Below, piece after piece: positions 26,301-34,937 of a stretch of DNA of 64,000 nucleotides. The position numbers and the translations under genes were made by a program. The notes beneath the pieces are model-generated. The model searched no databases, was not told the origin of the DNA, and saw only the letters and a program-made list of their open reading frames with translations. Numbering within the stretch: the stretch's first letter is position 1; the number at the start of each line of letters is the position of its first letter. The DNA comes from CAZJJK01 sp964546285 (lineage in GTDB: Bacteria; Spirochaetota; Spirochaetia; Treponematales; Breznakiellaceae), in NCBI GenBank assembly GCA_964546285.1, contig CAZJJK010000004.1, forward strand, positions 1-64,000, in the 5' to 3' direction.

Positions 26301-27580
26301 TCGAAGAACGCATTCTTAGCCACGGCCTAAGGTTAGTGGCGGAAACGACGGCCGCGAACGATATCGCGGCCGTCGGCGTTTGGTATGATCGAGGTTCACG
26401 GAACGACCCCAATGATTCGCACGGAGCCGCCCATTTTATTGAGCACATGCTTTTTAAGGGCGCCGCGACACGTACTAGCCGAGATATCGCGAGAGTAATA
26501 GATCGTATAGGCGGCAATGTAAATGCCTTTACGGAAAAAGAAACCGTCGCTCTTCACGCGCAGGTACCTAACTCTAAGTTAACCGAAGCTATAGACCTTT
26601 TGGCAGAAATGGCCACTGTTTCCGTATTTTCAGAAGCTGAGTTTACTACAGAAAGGCGTGTAATATTAGACGAGCTGTCAGCTGCTGGCGACGATCCTGA
26701 AGAAGCGGCGGCGGATTCATTGTCTGAGGCCTTATGGCCTGGGCATTCTCTGTCGCGTTCCGTGGGAGGCACCCTTGCTTCAGTCGCCAAATTGAGACGT
26801 GACTCCATCTATAACTATTATCTAAGCTCCTTTTCCAAGAGCCCCGCATTGGTGTCTGTAGTTGGCGCTAGGGATATTGATGCGATTACTCATCAACTTG
26901 ATGAGTATTTTACAGGTTCTTATTCTCCGCCAATAATTAAAAGTCCTCCGTTAATCGATATTACTAAATACAGTATTTGGCGGCATCACCATGTTCAGCT
27001 TTTTATCGTATACCAGCTTCCTGGTCGTTTGAATACGGATGAATATTACGCTTTGGAATTAGCCAATACGGCATTTGGTGACGCGTATAGTTCGCGTTTA
27101 TTTCAGACTTTAAGGGAAGAAGCTGGCCTGTGTTATTCTGTTGGTAGCAACCCTGTAGCTTATTCGGATTTTTACCAATTAGTTATATACGCGACATGTT
27201 CCCCAATTACTATCTATCAAACTATAGCGGCAATGATAGAACAGATAGAATTATTACGACAAGGAGAATTAGTTAGGACTGAATTGGATGATGCCGCATC
27301 TCATCTAAAAGGCGCTCTCTTCTTAGCCGCTAATGATCCCGAATACCGAATGCGCCGGAACGCGCGTAGAGCCCTTTATGGTTTACCGATATTGGATAGG
27401 GATGGAGCGGTAAACGCGATAAATCAACAGGTGAGCCAAGCGAATACAATTCTTAAAAAAGTTTTAAGCCATTCGGCTAGCCTTTTCGCTATCGGTCCAG
27501 CTAGAGGACGTTTCGCGTTTTATAAGGCCGCCAAAGATTTTTTATGTCGAGTAAATGGAGTTGATGATGCAAGGCTCTGA
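26297..27580 (+). CDS. M16-family zinc metalloprotease (processing peptidase-like)
   Basis: At 427 residues it is one M16B subunit. The inverted zinc motif HxxEH is present as GAAHFIEHMLFKG at about residue 46-58, with the conserved downstream region AFTEKETVALHAQV and the distal glutamate in ERRVILDELSAA. The second, inactive half follows. The C-terminal signature is seen in YSSRLFQTLREEAGLCYSV. Relatives degrade or process peptides. In bacteria they often sit directly after pnp, as here. The start is TTG with a four-base overlap on the pnp stop. Confidence 0.92.
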   Translation: MIEERILSHGLRLVAETTAANDIAAVGVWYDRGSRNDPNDSHGAAHFIEHMLFKGAATRTSRDIARVIDRIGGNVNAFTEKETVALHAQVPNSKLTEAIDLLAEMATVSVFSEAEFTTERRVILDELSAAGDDPEEAAADSLSEALWPGHSLSRSVGGTLASVAKLRRDSIYNYYLSSFSKSPALVSVVGARDIDAITHQLDEYFTGSYSPPIIKSPPLIDITKYSIWRHHHVQLFIVYQLPGRLNTDEYYALELANTAFGDAYSSRLFQTLREEAGLCYSVGSNPVAYSDFYQLVIYATCSPITIYQTIAAMIEQIELLRQGELVRTELDDAASHLKGALFLAANDPEYRMRRNARRALYGLPILDRDGAVNAINQQVSQANTILKKVLSHSASLFAIGPARGRFAFYKAAKDFLCRVNGVDDARL

Positions 27581-28019
27581 AGGATTGCTTATCAAAATAC
27601 AACTTATTCACCCAAAAGCGCGGCTACCTTCTTACGCTAGCATAGGTGCCGCCGGTGCTGATATATTCGCGGCGCTTGACGATAGCTTGGTTATTGGAGC
27701 TGGCAAGAGGACCGCTGTGCCGACAGGTATAAAAATAGAATTGCCAGAAGGATATGAAGCGCAGGTACGACCACGATCCGGCTTAGCTATAAAAAGCGGA
27801 ATTACGGTATTAAACGCTCCAGGTACAATTGATAGTGATTATCGTGGGGAATTACTCGTTTTGCTCGTTAATTTAAGCGATAAAGACTATACAATCAACT
27901 GTGGGGATCGTATAGCGCAGATAATAATCGCGCCTGTTATGCGAGTTTCATTTTCTACGGCGCGCGTCTTATTACCAAGCAAGCGCGGCGATGGAGGCTT
28001 TGGCTCTACTGGCCGATAA
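27567..28019 (+). CDS. dut: dUTP diphosphatase
   Basis: Hydrolyses dUTP to dUMP and pyrophosphate, keeping uracil out of DNA and feeding thymidylate synthesis. About 150 residues with all five family motifs: AAGADIFAA, RPRSGLAIKSGITV, GTIDSDYRGELLVLL, GDRIAQIIIAPV, and the glycine-rich tail RGDGGFGSTG. I placed the start at ATG 27567 because GGAG lies six bases upstream; an in-frame ATG at 27555 is too far upstream and would overlap more of the protease gene. The overlap with the M16 gene is 14 bases. Confidence 0.94.
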   Translation: MQGSEGLLIKIQLIHPKARLPSYASIGAAGADIFAALDDSLVIGAGKRTAVPTGIKIELPEGYEAQVRPRSGLAIKSGITVLNAPGTIDSDYRGELLVLLVNLSDKDYTINCGDRIAQIIIAPVMRVSFSTARVLLPSKRGDGGFGSTGR

Positions 28020-28025
28020 ACGAGT

Positions 28026-29297
28026 ATGATCGATATAAGAAGAAAAACATCCATGGTTCTATTTCGATATCTTGTTGGTGAAACAGCTATATCCTTTCTT
28101 ATCGCTTTTTTGTTTTTTTTCGTCATTTTTTTTATCAATCAAATGATACTAATGGCTGAGCAAATACTTTCTAAACGAGCTCCAATTGATCAAGTCGCTT
28201 TGCTGATTCTTTACTCGTTGCCTGGGATTGTCGCCATGTCAGCTCCCTTTGCTTCTTTAGTGGGGACATTAATGGCAATTGGTCGCTTATCCTCTGATTC
28301 CGAGATATTGGTAATGAGAGCTTCCGGTATCTCATTAGGCTCAATCTATCTTCCTGTTATTTGCGTTGGCGCTGGTATTACATTGATTTCGTTCTTAGCT
28401 AACGACATTCTCTTGCCCGCTGGAACTCTTGAATTCAGTAAAACATATCGTCGTTTATTGCTTACCACACCAGCGATTGAGATTGAAGCTAATTCGGTTA
28501 AGCGATTTAAGGAAACTGTTCTGGTAACAGGGCCAGTTGAGAATAAACGGATTGAAGAGCTTCTTATCTTTGATAGAACAAGCACTGGCGAACGTCGTCT
28601 TATCGTCGCGGACGCCGCTGAACTGAGCGAGGAAGCGGAAACAGCCCTAACCTTGGATTTAAGTGACGCCTTTGTCCATTCAACCAAAGAAAGCGCCAAG
28701 CAGGACTATGATTACGCCTTGGCTAACGAACTACGGTATTCCATTAAACAAGAAGATTTAGTTCAAGCTATCGGTACGCCTGGCCCTCGCGATATGAGCT
28801 CGGTAGATCTTTATGCGGAGATTGTGGCTAAACGTGAAGCCCTGGTTACCAAAACCGCGGAAAGACGAATAGCCGCTCTTTATTCAGCCTTGGCAATTGA
28901 ATCACTATTACGCAGTGGTAGGGACCACCCTAAATGGGATGAATTGTCAAATTTGAATTTGGATTATGAAAAGAGGCTAGCCTCTCTTAATTTAGCGCGG
29001 GATGATCGTAGTCTTAGACAATACTTGTTAGAATTTCATAAAAAGTTTTCTATACCCTTTGGCGCTTTCGCTTTTATTTTTTTAGCTACACCACTAGGGC
29101 TTTTCGCAAAAAAAAGCGGTCAATCGGTTGGTTTTGGCCTTGGCCTTTTGATCGCCGTCGTTTATTGGGCACTTCTTCTTGGTGGACAAACCCTAGGCAC
29201 TCGTTTAGGGTATTCGCCTTTCTGGGCTATGTGGCTGCCAAACGCGATTATTCTTGTTTTCGGCGCTTTCTTTTCATTTTTGCGCTTTAGCCGATGA
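28026..29297 (+). CDS. lptF: LptF-like permease (YjgP/YjgQ family)
   Basis: At 423 residues with transmembrane segments at about 17-40, 58-85 and 108-128, then a periplasmic domain of about 150 residues and three more segments near the end (FAFIFLATPLGLFAKKSGQS, VGFGLGLLIAVVYWALLLGG, AMWLPNAIILVFGAFFSFLR). This is the LptF/LptG layout. In Gram-negatives the pair extracts lipopolysaccharide from the inner membrane with the LptB ATPase. Treponema pallidum, for example, lacks LPS, so the substrate here is open. The gene overlaps its partner by ATGA. Confidence 0.88.
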   Translation: MIDIRRKTSMVLFRYLVGETAISFLIAFLFFFVIFFINQMILMAEQILSKRAPIDQVALLILYSLPGIVAMSAPFASLVGTLMAIGRLSSDSEILVMRASGISLGSIYLPVICVGAGITLISFLANDILLPAGTLEFSKTYRRLLLTTPAIEIEANSVKRFKETVLVTGPVENKRIEELLIFDRTSTGERRLIVADAAELSEEAETALTLDLSDAFVHSTKESAKQDYDYALANELRYSIKQEDLVQAIGTPGPRDMSSVDLYAEIVAKREALVTKTAERRIAALYSALAIESLLRSGRDHPKWDELSNLNLDYEKRLASLNLARDDRSLRQYLLEFHKKFSIPFGAFAFIFLATPLGLFAKKSGQSVGFGLGLLIAVVYWALLLGGQTLGTRLGYSPFWAMWLPNAIILVFGAFFSFLRFSR

Positions 29298-30361
29298 AAA
29301 CATTAGATCGTTATTTGTTGAGACAATTTATTCCCGTTTTTTTAGCAGGTCTTTTTTTCTTTGTTTTATTATTGGAATTAATCGATATATTCACTAATCT
29401 TGTTCGTTATTTAGCTTACGAAGCCTCAATTATTGATATTGCCAAAGTAGCTGTCTATTATATACCAAAATGTGTTTCTTATGCGGCCCCTGTTTCACTA
29501 CTTTTCGCGGTGTCTTATATATTAGGCGATCTATACTCCAAAAACGAGCTAATCGTAGTATTTGCGTCAGGTATGCCTCTAAGACGTTTATCATTAGGCT
29601 TTGTAATAGTTGGAGTCTTACTCTCTATTGGATCTTTCTTTTTTGAGGATCAGGTAGTCATCGCATCTATCGTGAAAAAGAATCAATTATCACGTACTCT
29701 TTTACGGCAACAAAACATAGGCAATGAAGCTGACGTGGTGGTTAAGGCTAAGGCTGGTCGCGTTGTCTATTCCGTAGATTATTATAACGATATCGATAAA
29801 AGCATAAATGGTGTTAATATCGTACTTCGCGATCAGGCAGGTAATTTTAACGGTCTTATTTATTCTCGGCGAGCTAGTTGGTCCGGAGCGGCATGGGTTT
29901 TTACAAATGCCGTTGTTTATCGGTGGGAAGGTGGAATGTTACTCTCCGAACCTTACAACAATGAAGGCGAGTTTACGGAACCGCCAGAGACTTTCAAGCG
30001 TAATTCTATGTTAGTAGAAGAAATGGTAGTAAAAGAAGCTGCTTTGTTCATAGCTGACCTAAAAGAAGCCGGATTACCTTTCAACGGCGCTCTCGCGGAT
30101 TATTATAAGCGTTACGCATTCGCGGCAACCCCTCTGGTAGTTATAATTTTATCCATTGCCCTAGGCGGGAGGTTTAGAAAAAATATACTTCTAATGAGTT
30201 TATTAACTAGTCTAATATCATCGGTAATTTATTATGTAGCTCAAATGATTACAATGATATTCGCGAAGCTCGGCTATATTATTCCAGTGCTTGGAGCATG
30301 GACGCCGACTGCTATATTTATTGTACTAGGCACGATATTGGTGCTCAACGCCCGAACTTAA
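29294..30361 (+). CDS. lptG: LptG-like permease (YjgP/YjgQ family)
   Basis: Partner of the preceding permease; 355 residues. It starts LDRYLLRQFIPVFLAGLFFF, the family opening, with segments at about 12-35, 50-80 and 95-120, a periplasmic region with VVVKAKAGRVVYSVDYYND, and three C-terminal segments (ATPLVVIILSIALGGRF, LLTSLISSVIYYVAQMITMI, IIPVLGAWTPTAIFIVLGTI). The two overlap by four bases, consistent with an equimolar complex. No LptB-like ATPase or LptA/LptC/LptD is seen in the window. Confidence 0.87.
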   Translation: MKTLDRYLLRQFIPVFLAGLFFFVLLLELIDIFTNLVRYLAYEASIIDIAKVAVYYIPKCVSYAAPVSLLFAVSYILGDLYSKNELIVVFASGMPLRRLSLGFVIVGVLLSIGSFFFEDQVVIASIVKKNQLSRTLLRQQNIGNEADVVVKAKAGRVVYSVDYYNDIDKSINGVNIVLRDQAGNFNGLIYSRRASWSGAAWVFTNAVVYRWEGGMLLSEPYNNEGEFTEPPETFKRNSMLVEEMVVKEAALFIADLKEAGLPFNGALADYYKRYAFAATPLVVIILSIALGGRFRKNILLMSLLTSLISSVIYYVAQMITMIFAKLGYIIPVLGAWTPTAIFIVLGTILVLNART

Positions 30362-30376
30362 GGAGGCTTTGTCTAA

Positions 30377-31507
30377 TTGTCTCATTTTAATCTTATCCAC
30401 CGATCAAGTAATTCAGCGGCGCGTACAGGTAAACTATCTCTTGCTCATGGAGAGCTTGATACACCGGTATTTATGCCGGTAGGGACAAACGCTACCGTAA
30501 AAGCGATGAACGTCGAAGCCCTTGAAGAAATCGGCTTTAAACTAATCCTATCCAACACATATCATCTTTATTTACGTCCGGGAGTTGAAGTTATAGAAAG
30601 GGCGGGGGGGCTTCACCGTTTTATGAGCTGGAATGGAAATATATTGACCGACTCAGGCGGTTTTCAAGTATTTTCGCTAGCTCCATTTAGAAAGATAAGC
30701 GTAGAAGGTGTGAAATTTCGATCCCATATCGATGGGGCCTACCATCTACTGAGTCCAGAGAAAGCTGTATCTATTCAAACAGCGCTCGGTAGCGACATCC
30801 AAATGCAACTGGATGTTTGTACCGCATATAATACTGACTATAAAAAAGCTGAAAAAGCTTTGGAATTAACAAGCTTATGGCTTCAGAGAGCGAAAGCGTG
30901 TTGGCAAAATAGTCCGGATACGTATAAAGGTTTGCTTTTTGGAATAGTACAAGGAAATTTTTATGAGAATCTTAGAAAAAGGAGTGTGGAGGAGGTAAGC
31001 GCCGCTGATCTTCCTGGTATCGCAATTGGAGGGCTTTCGGTTGGGGAGCCGTTTAGTCAATTTCGTGATACCCTTTCATATACAGCCGCCTTATTACCGG
31101 AAAACAAGCCTCGGTACGTAATGGGGATAGGCACTCCGGAATTTATACTTGAGGCTGTTGAAAATGGAATCGATATGTTTGATTGCGTTTTTCCAACAAG
31201 AACGGCCAGGAACGGTTTAGCTTTCAGCTATGATGGTCCCTTATCAATTAAACGTGAAAGCAATAAATTTGATTTCACACCCTTAGAACCAGTGTGTAAT
31301 TGCGCTGTTTGTCGTAAATATAGTAGAGCTTATCTACGTCATTTATATAAAAGCGGCGAGATACTCGCATCCATGTTAATGAGCTATCATAATCTATCTT
31401 TTATTCAAAATCTTACACTGAAGATAAGAGAATCAATTATGGAAGATCGCTTTATGGATTTTAAAAATGATTTTCTACAGCGTTATAGGAGAGGTTTTAA
31501 TGAATAA
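30377..31507 (+). CDS. tgt: tRNA-guanine transglycosylase
   Basis: Exchanges the wobble guanine of GUN tRNAs for preQ1 on the way to queuosine. At 376 residues it has LTDSGGFQVFSLAPFRKI with the general-acid aspartate, the nucleophile region FDCVFPTRTARNG, and the zinc ligands in CNCAVCRKYSRAYLRHL. The start is TTG 30377, with AAGGAGG about eleven bases upstream, which is a long spacing. Queuosine synthesis genes are not in the window. The stop overlaps the next gene. Confidence 0.95.
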   Translation: MSHFNLIHRSSNSAARTGKLSLAHGELDTPVFMPVGTNATVKAMNVEALEEIGFKLILSNTYHLYLRPGVEVIERAGGLHRFMSWNGNILTDSGGFQVFSLAPFRKISVEGVKFRSHIDGAYHLLSPEKAVSIQTALGSDIQMQLDVCTAYNTDYKKAEKALELTSLWLQRAKACWQNSPDTYKGLLFGIVQGNFYENLRKRSVEEVSAADLPGIAIGGLSVGEPFSQFRDTLSYTAALLPENKPRYVMGIGTPEFILEAVENGIDMFDCVFPTRTARNGLAFSYDGPLSIKRESNKFDFTPLEPVCNCAVCRKYSRAYLRHLYKSGEILASMLMSYHNLSFIQNLTLKIRESIMEDRFMDFKNDFLQRYRRGFNE

Positions 31508-32861
31508 AAAAAGATACATGTTAATAATTATATATATGGTGTATGTTATTTTATTTATACCCTTAAATATAAACGGTGATGAATCGTCTGATCTAAGCGC
31601 GAAACGGCTTGAAACCTTACGTTATGGAACTGACTCAGAGATAAAGGGACTTATCTCAACAATAGAAATTGAAAAAATTGAAGAATTTGATAGCGAGTTT
31701 GTTGAAATAGCCTCTAAAAGCTCTAATCAAAATTTAATTGAACCTATTCTTGTATATCTAGGCGGTCGCGGAATCTCTGGATTGGAGGATAAAGCCTCGG
31801 AAATTATTAAGTATAGAGACGAATATAGACCGACTATTGTTGATGCGGCTTTGAATTATTCCGCGGCCGTTTATACGGAAGCCGCGGTAGACGCTCTATA
31901 TTCTATACTAGAGGCGGAGGAAACACGCTTTATTGAAGGAGCTCTAAAAGCTTTAGGAAAGAGCGCGGATAGTGAACTTGGTCCATTTTTATTATCCTAT
32001 TATGAAAGAAATATTGACGATACGGTAAAAAGCCGCATTATTGAAACATTGGGTATAATTAAATATACAAATGCGTCTAACTTTATCGTAGCTATTGCTT
32101 TGGATAAAGATTCAAAATCAACTTTACGTATAGCCGCGGCAAAGGCTCTAGCAAGTATTGGTGAAGATGAAGCTCTATCAAAACTAACAGCGCTAATTAA
32201 TGATGACGACGCGAATTTACGTGTTGAAATAATAAACGCCTTATCACAGCATACTAATTCTGATCACGATTCATTAATAATGGAAGCTTTACGCGATTCT
32301 TACTATAAAGCGCGAATAGCCGCCGCTAGAGTCTGCGGTGAACGCAAAATAAGTGATGCAATACCATTTCTCGCATATAGATCAAAATATGATGAAGTAA
32401 GTTCTGTAAAGCAGGCGGCTCTAGATGCGCTTGGAGCGATAGGTACAAATGAATGCTTTGATGTGGTAGCGGATGTATTCAGCGATACGAAAGCTATAGA
32501 CTCAGTCAGAATTAATGCCGCGAAAATACTTATCTCCGAAAACCCCTTATCATGGCTACCTAAAGTTAAACCCATTTTAGATAGCGCTAAATCAGATAAA
32601 AGAATGGTTTTTTACAATGGCTTAGCAAAGCTTGTTTCCGAAACAAAAGATGAGAATACGAAGCCCTATGTCGAGTATTTTTTAGTTTCAAATGAGATCA
32701 TCGATATTCATTATGCTTTGGATATAATTATCCTAAATTCGTTTACTGCTTATAAGGACGATGTTCAAAAACTTAGCGGTCATAAAAATAAAAGCATAGC
32801 TCAAAAAGCTGAAAAAGCGCTTTTAAGCTTATCCGGGGATATCGATGGAATGAAGGAATAA
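31500..32861 (+). CDS. Exported HEAT-repeat protein, unknown function
   Basis: I chose ATG 31500, which overlaps the tgt stop and has AGGAGAGG six bases upstream. A start at 31467 would give no ribosome site. This gives about 453 residues. An N-terminal hydrophobic stretch (MLIIIYMVYVILFIPLNING) is a signal peptide or anchor. The rest is a row of HEAT/PBS-lyase type helical repeats, for example STLRIAAAKALASIGEDEAL and SSVKQAALDALGAIGTNECF. Such scaffolds bind proteins. The periplasmic location is inferred. The 3' end overlaps the convergent von Willebrand gene by 33 bases. Confidence 0.82.
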   Translation: MNKKRYMLIIIYMVYVILFIPLNINGDESSDLSAKRLETLRYGTDSEIKGLISTIEIEKIEEFDSEFVEIASKSSNQNLIEPILVYLGGRGISGLEDKASEIIKYRDEYRPTIVDAALNYSAAVYTEAAVDALYSILEAEETRFIEGALKALGKSADSELGPFLLSYYERNIDDTVKSRIIETLGIIKYTNASNFIVAIALDKDSKSTLRIAAAKALASIGEDEALSKLTALINDDDANLRVEIINALSQHTNSDHDSLIMEALRDSYYKARIAAARVCGERKISDAIPFLAYRSKYDEVSSVKQAALDALGAIGTNECFDVVADVFSDTKAIDSVRINAAKILISENPLSWLPKVKPILDSAKSDKRMVFYNGLAKLVSETKDENTKPYVEYFLVSNEIIDIHYALDIIILNSFTAYKDDVQKLSGHKNKSIAQKAEKALLSLSGDIDGMKE

Positions 32862-33550
32862 ATTAAGCTTCGTTAATGGATCCTCAAATAGTTCAAAGCG
32901 AAGTTCTAGTTGAATGCCACGCTGTGAAAGCACGGTAATATTTTTACCGATACAATCAGGAATATACGATCCTTCTATATCGAAGAATCCCATTTTTTTG
33001 GGAAAGAGAATACAGGTTTCGCCATCATATCTTATATCCGCGATACGTTTGGGGAAGGGAACTAAGAACAGTAAAAAATCAGACGATCCTCCGCCCAAAC
33101 TTAAACGTTGTCCAGCCTTAATAATATGAGTATTACGGCGACCAATATTTGGATTTTGATCTTTTACCCATAAACGTAATAATAAACGTCCGCTTTTTTT
33201 TACTATAATCGGCTCATCTGGAATATCAATAAAATCTGATTTTAACACAGGGTTGCTTATCTTAGGAGAGCCTTTTTTATGCGATTTAGTACTATTTTTT
33301 TCTTGAATGATTTCGCTTATACCTTCTCGCCTTGTTTGAAAAGAAGATAATAGCTCCGCGGCGTTATCACGCGGTTTAACAACACTTGCGAGAAACTCCG
33401 CGGTATTATCTCGCGGAGCTTGCGCGCCGGCGAGTAAGTCCGCGGCGTTATCACGCGGTCTGACAACACTTGCGAGAAATTCCGCGGTATTATCACGCGG
33501 AGCTTGCGCGCCGGCGAGTAAGTCCGCGGCGTTATCACGCGGTCTGACAA
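32829..33550 (-). CDS. Von Willebrand A membrane protein, C-terminal part (after gap)
   Basis: Read in the correct frame, this minus-strand segment is the 3' end of the gene that starts at 34927. From the gap it reads five 14-residue units (such as PRDNTAEFLASVV and PRDNAADLLAGAQA). It then continues through SSFQTRREGISEIIQEKNST into a C-terminal domain of about 150 residues (LLLRLWVKDQNPNIGRR, IKAGQRLSLGGGSSDFLLFL, RYDGETCILFPKK) ending at TAA 32829. The C-terminal domain is strand-rich and might be FHA-like, but I see no decisive FHA motif. A frame ending at 33317 appears if the 100-N gap is counted literally, which is an artefact. The stop lies inside the convergent HEAT gene. Confidence 0.8.
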
Positions 33551-33690
33551 NNNNNNNNNNNNNNNNNNNNNNNNNNNNNNNNNNNNNNNNNNNNNNNNNN
33601 NNNNNNNNNNNNNNNNNNNNNNNNNNNNNNNNNNNNNNNNNNNNNNNNNNGCCCGCGCGCCGGCGAGCAAGTCAGCGGTATTATCACGCG
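33356..33690 (-). repeat. 42-bp in-frame tandem repeat with assembly gap
   Basis: A CCGCGG landmark recurs at 33356, 33398, 33440, 33482 and 33524 (plus-strand positions), exactly every 42 bases, with a slightly changed copy at 33673 beyond the gap. Each unit encodes 14 residues with core PRDN[TA]A. Two unit types alternate, giving an 84-base higher-order period. To keep phase, the unsequenced gap at 33551-33650 should be 35, 77, 119 or another value of 35+42n bases. All these restore one reading frame across the gap. Confidence 0.9.
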
Positions 33691-34927
33691 GTTGATGTGC
33701 TTCTAAATGATTCTTTGATTTATTTAAGGGTGGTTTATAATTAGCGATACTAGTGCGATTATTTGCTTTATTGTGTCGATAAAGCAAAACAAATAAAAAT
33801 GTTAATAGTAATAGTACAATGATTATCCCGATTATGACCCATAAAAGGAAGCCGCGCTTTTTAGTTATTGAATCATATACATCAATCCAAGTGGTTTCTT
33901 CATTTTCATTTTTAATTTCGTCAGAACGACTAAAATTTTGTTCAACTGTGGTTTCCGCTGAGATTACCGTTTCTTCATTAGATAAGAGCGATGAAGAATC
34001 ACCACTAGGATGAGTTTTATCGGTGGACACCGATTTGTTAAGAGTCGGAGCTTCTTCGATAATATCAATTTTCTGTTCGATTTTATCGCTTGTTTGTTTT
34101 GTTTCCTCTTTAATGTAATCAGAATTGTCTAAAATTAAAGCCTGTTCAATATCCTCAGTCGCAGTAGCTTCATAATCAGGTTGGGCATAACTTTCTGTGT
34201 TCTCAGCTAATGAATATTCGCTATCGCCGCCATCACTTAATGAAAGTGTTTCAATTTTCTGAATTTGTTCCTCATTGATAGAAGGTCTATAACTAGAATC
34301 TGTAAACCCATTGGAAACATTAGGGGATAAATCTGAAACATCCGCTTTTTCTTTCTCTATAAAATCGCTATTCAAAGGTAGATTGAGGAACTCGTAATCA
34401 ATTGAATGTCGATAAAAATACGCTTTCAAATCAGCTAAATCGCTATCAGCTACGGCACGTGATCTAGCATTTACTTCAGAATTATCTGAAGTTTCAGCAA
34501 TTCCATCAGAAATAATTACGATTGATAATATTCTTCCGGCTGGCAAACTAGCGATATAGTCATGAAGAAAGGCTATAGAAGATGAAAGGTCGGTATAGGA
34601 ACCTAGAGGAAGAATAGAATAGACTCTTGTAGCGAAAGCCTTTATATCGCCAGGTCCATCTATGCGTCTTGAGAATTCAACACGGACCGAATCATCGAAA
34701 GTAAGAAGGTGAATTGTGTCACCAACTGCTAAACGTTTTTGTATAAAGGGGCCAGTAATAAAATCCGCGGTTTCTGCCTGATGTGTAAAGACACTAGCGG
34801 AACTATCCAAAAGCAGAACAAGATCGCGACCGCTATTCATTTCCGGAGAGAGATATATACTATTATCCTGAGCGAAAACTGGCGCTAGAAAGATGGTTAG
34901 GAACGCGATGGCCAACCAGCGTTTCAT
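33651..34927 (-). CDS. Von Willebrand A membrane protein, N-terminal part (before gap)
   Basis: Starts at ATG 34927 (ten bases after the greA stop) with signal peptide RWLAIAFLTIFLAPVFAQ. A von Willebrand A domain follows (about residues 30-190): DLVLLLDSSASVF carries the metal-binding DxSxS. Then come an acidic Ser/Glu-rich linker, a single transmembrane helix (GFLLWVIIGIIIVLLLLTFL) and a basic stretch leading into the tandem repeats. The topology puts the A domain outside the inner membrane and the repeat plus C-terminal domain in the cytoplasm. A role in adhesion or in an inside-out sensor is inference. The gene is last in a TPR-greA-vWA unit. Confidence 0.82.
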
Positions 34928-34937
34928 ATCTCTATCG

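Noticed and set aside
32829..33248. A separate small gene of about 139 residues on the minus strand
   Set aside because: Its frame is open upstream through the repeats to the gap, and there is no ribosome site at 33248. It is the end of the von Willebrand gene.
33317..33550. An Arg/Pro/Tyr-rich repeat protein end (TPRTYSPARKLR units) on the minus strand
   Set aside because: This frame arises only if the gap is taken as exactly 100 bases. The other frame joins identical PRDN units on both sides and leads into a conserved-looking C-terminal domain.
33356..33690. CRISPR array
   Set aside because: The 42-base units are contiguous with no unique spacers and stay in one reading frame.
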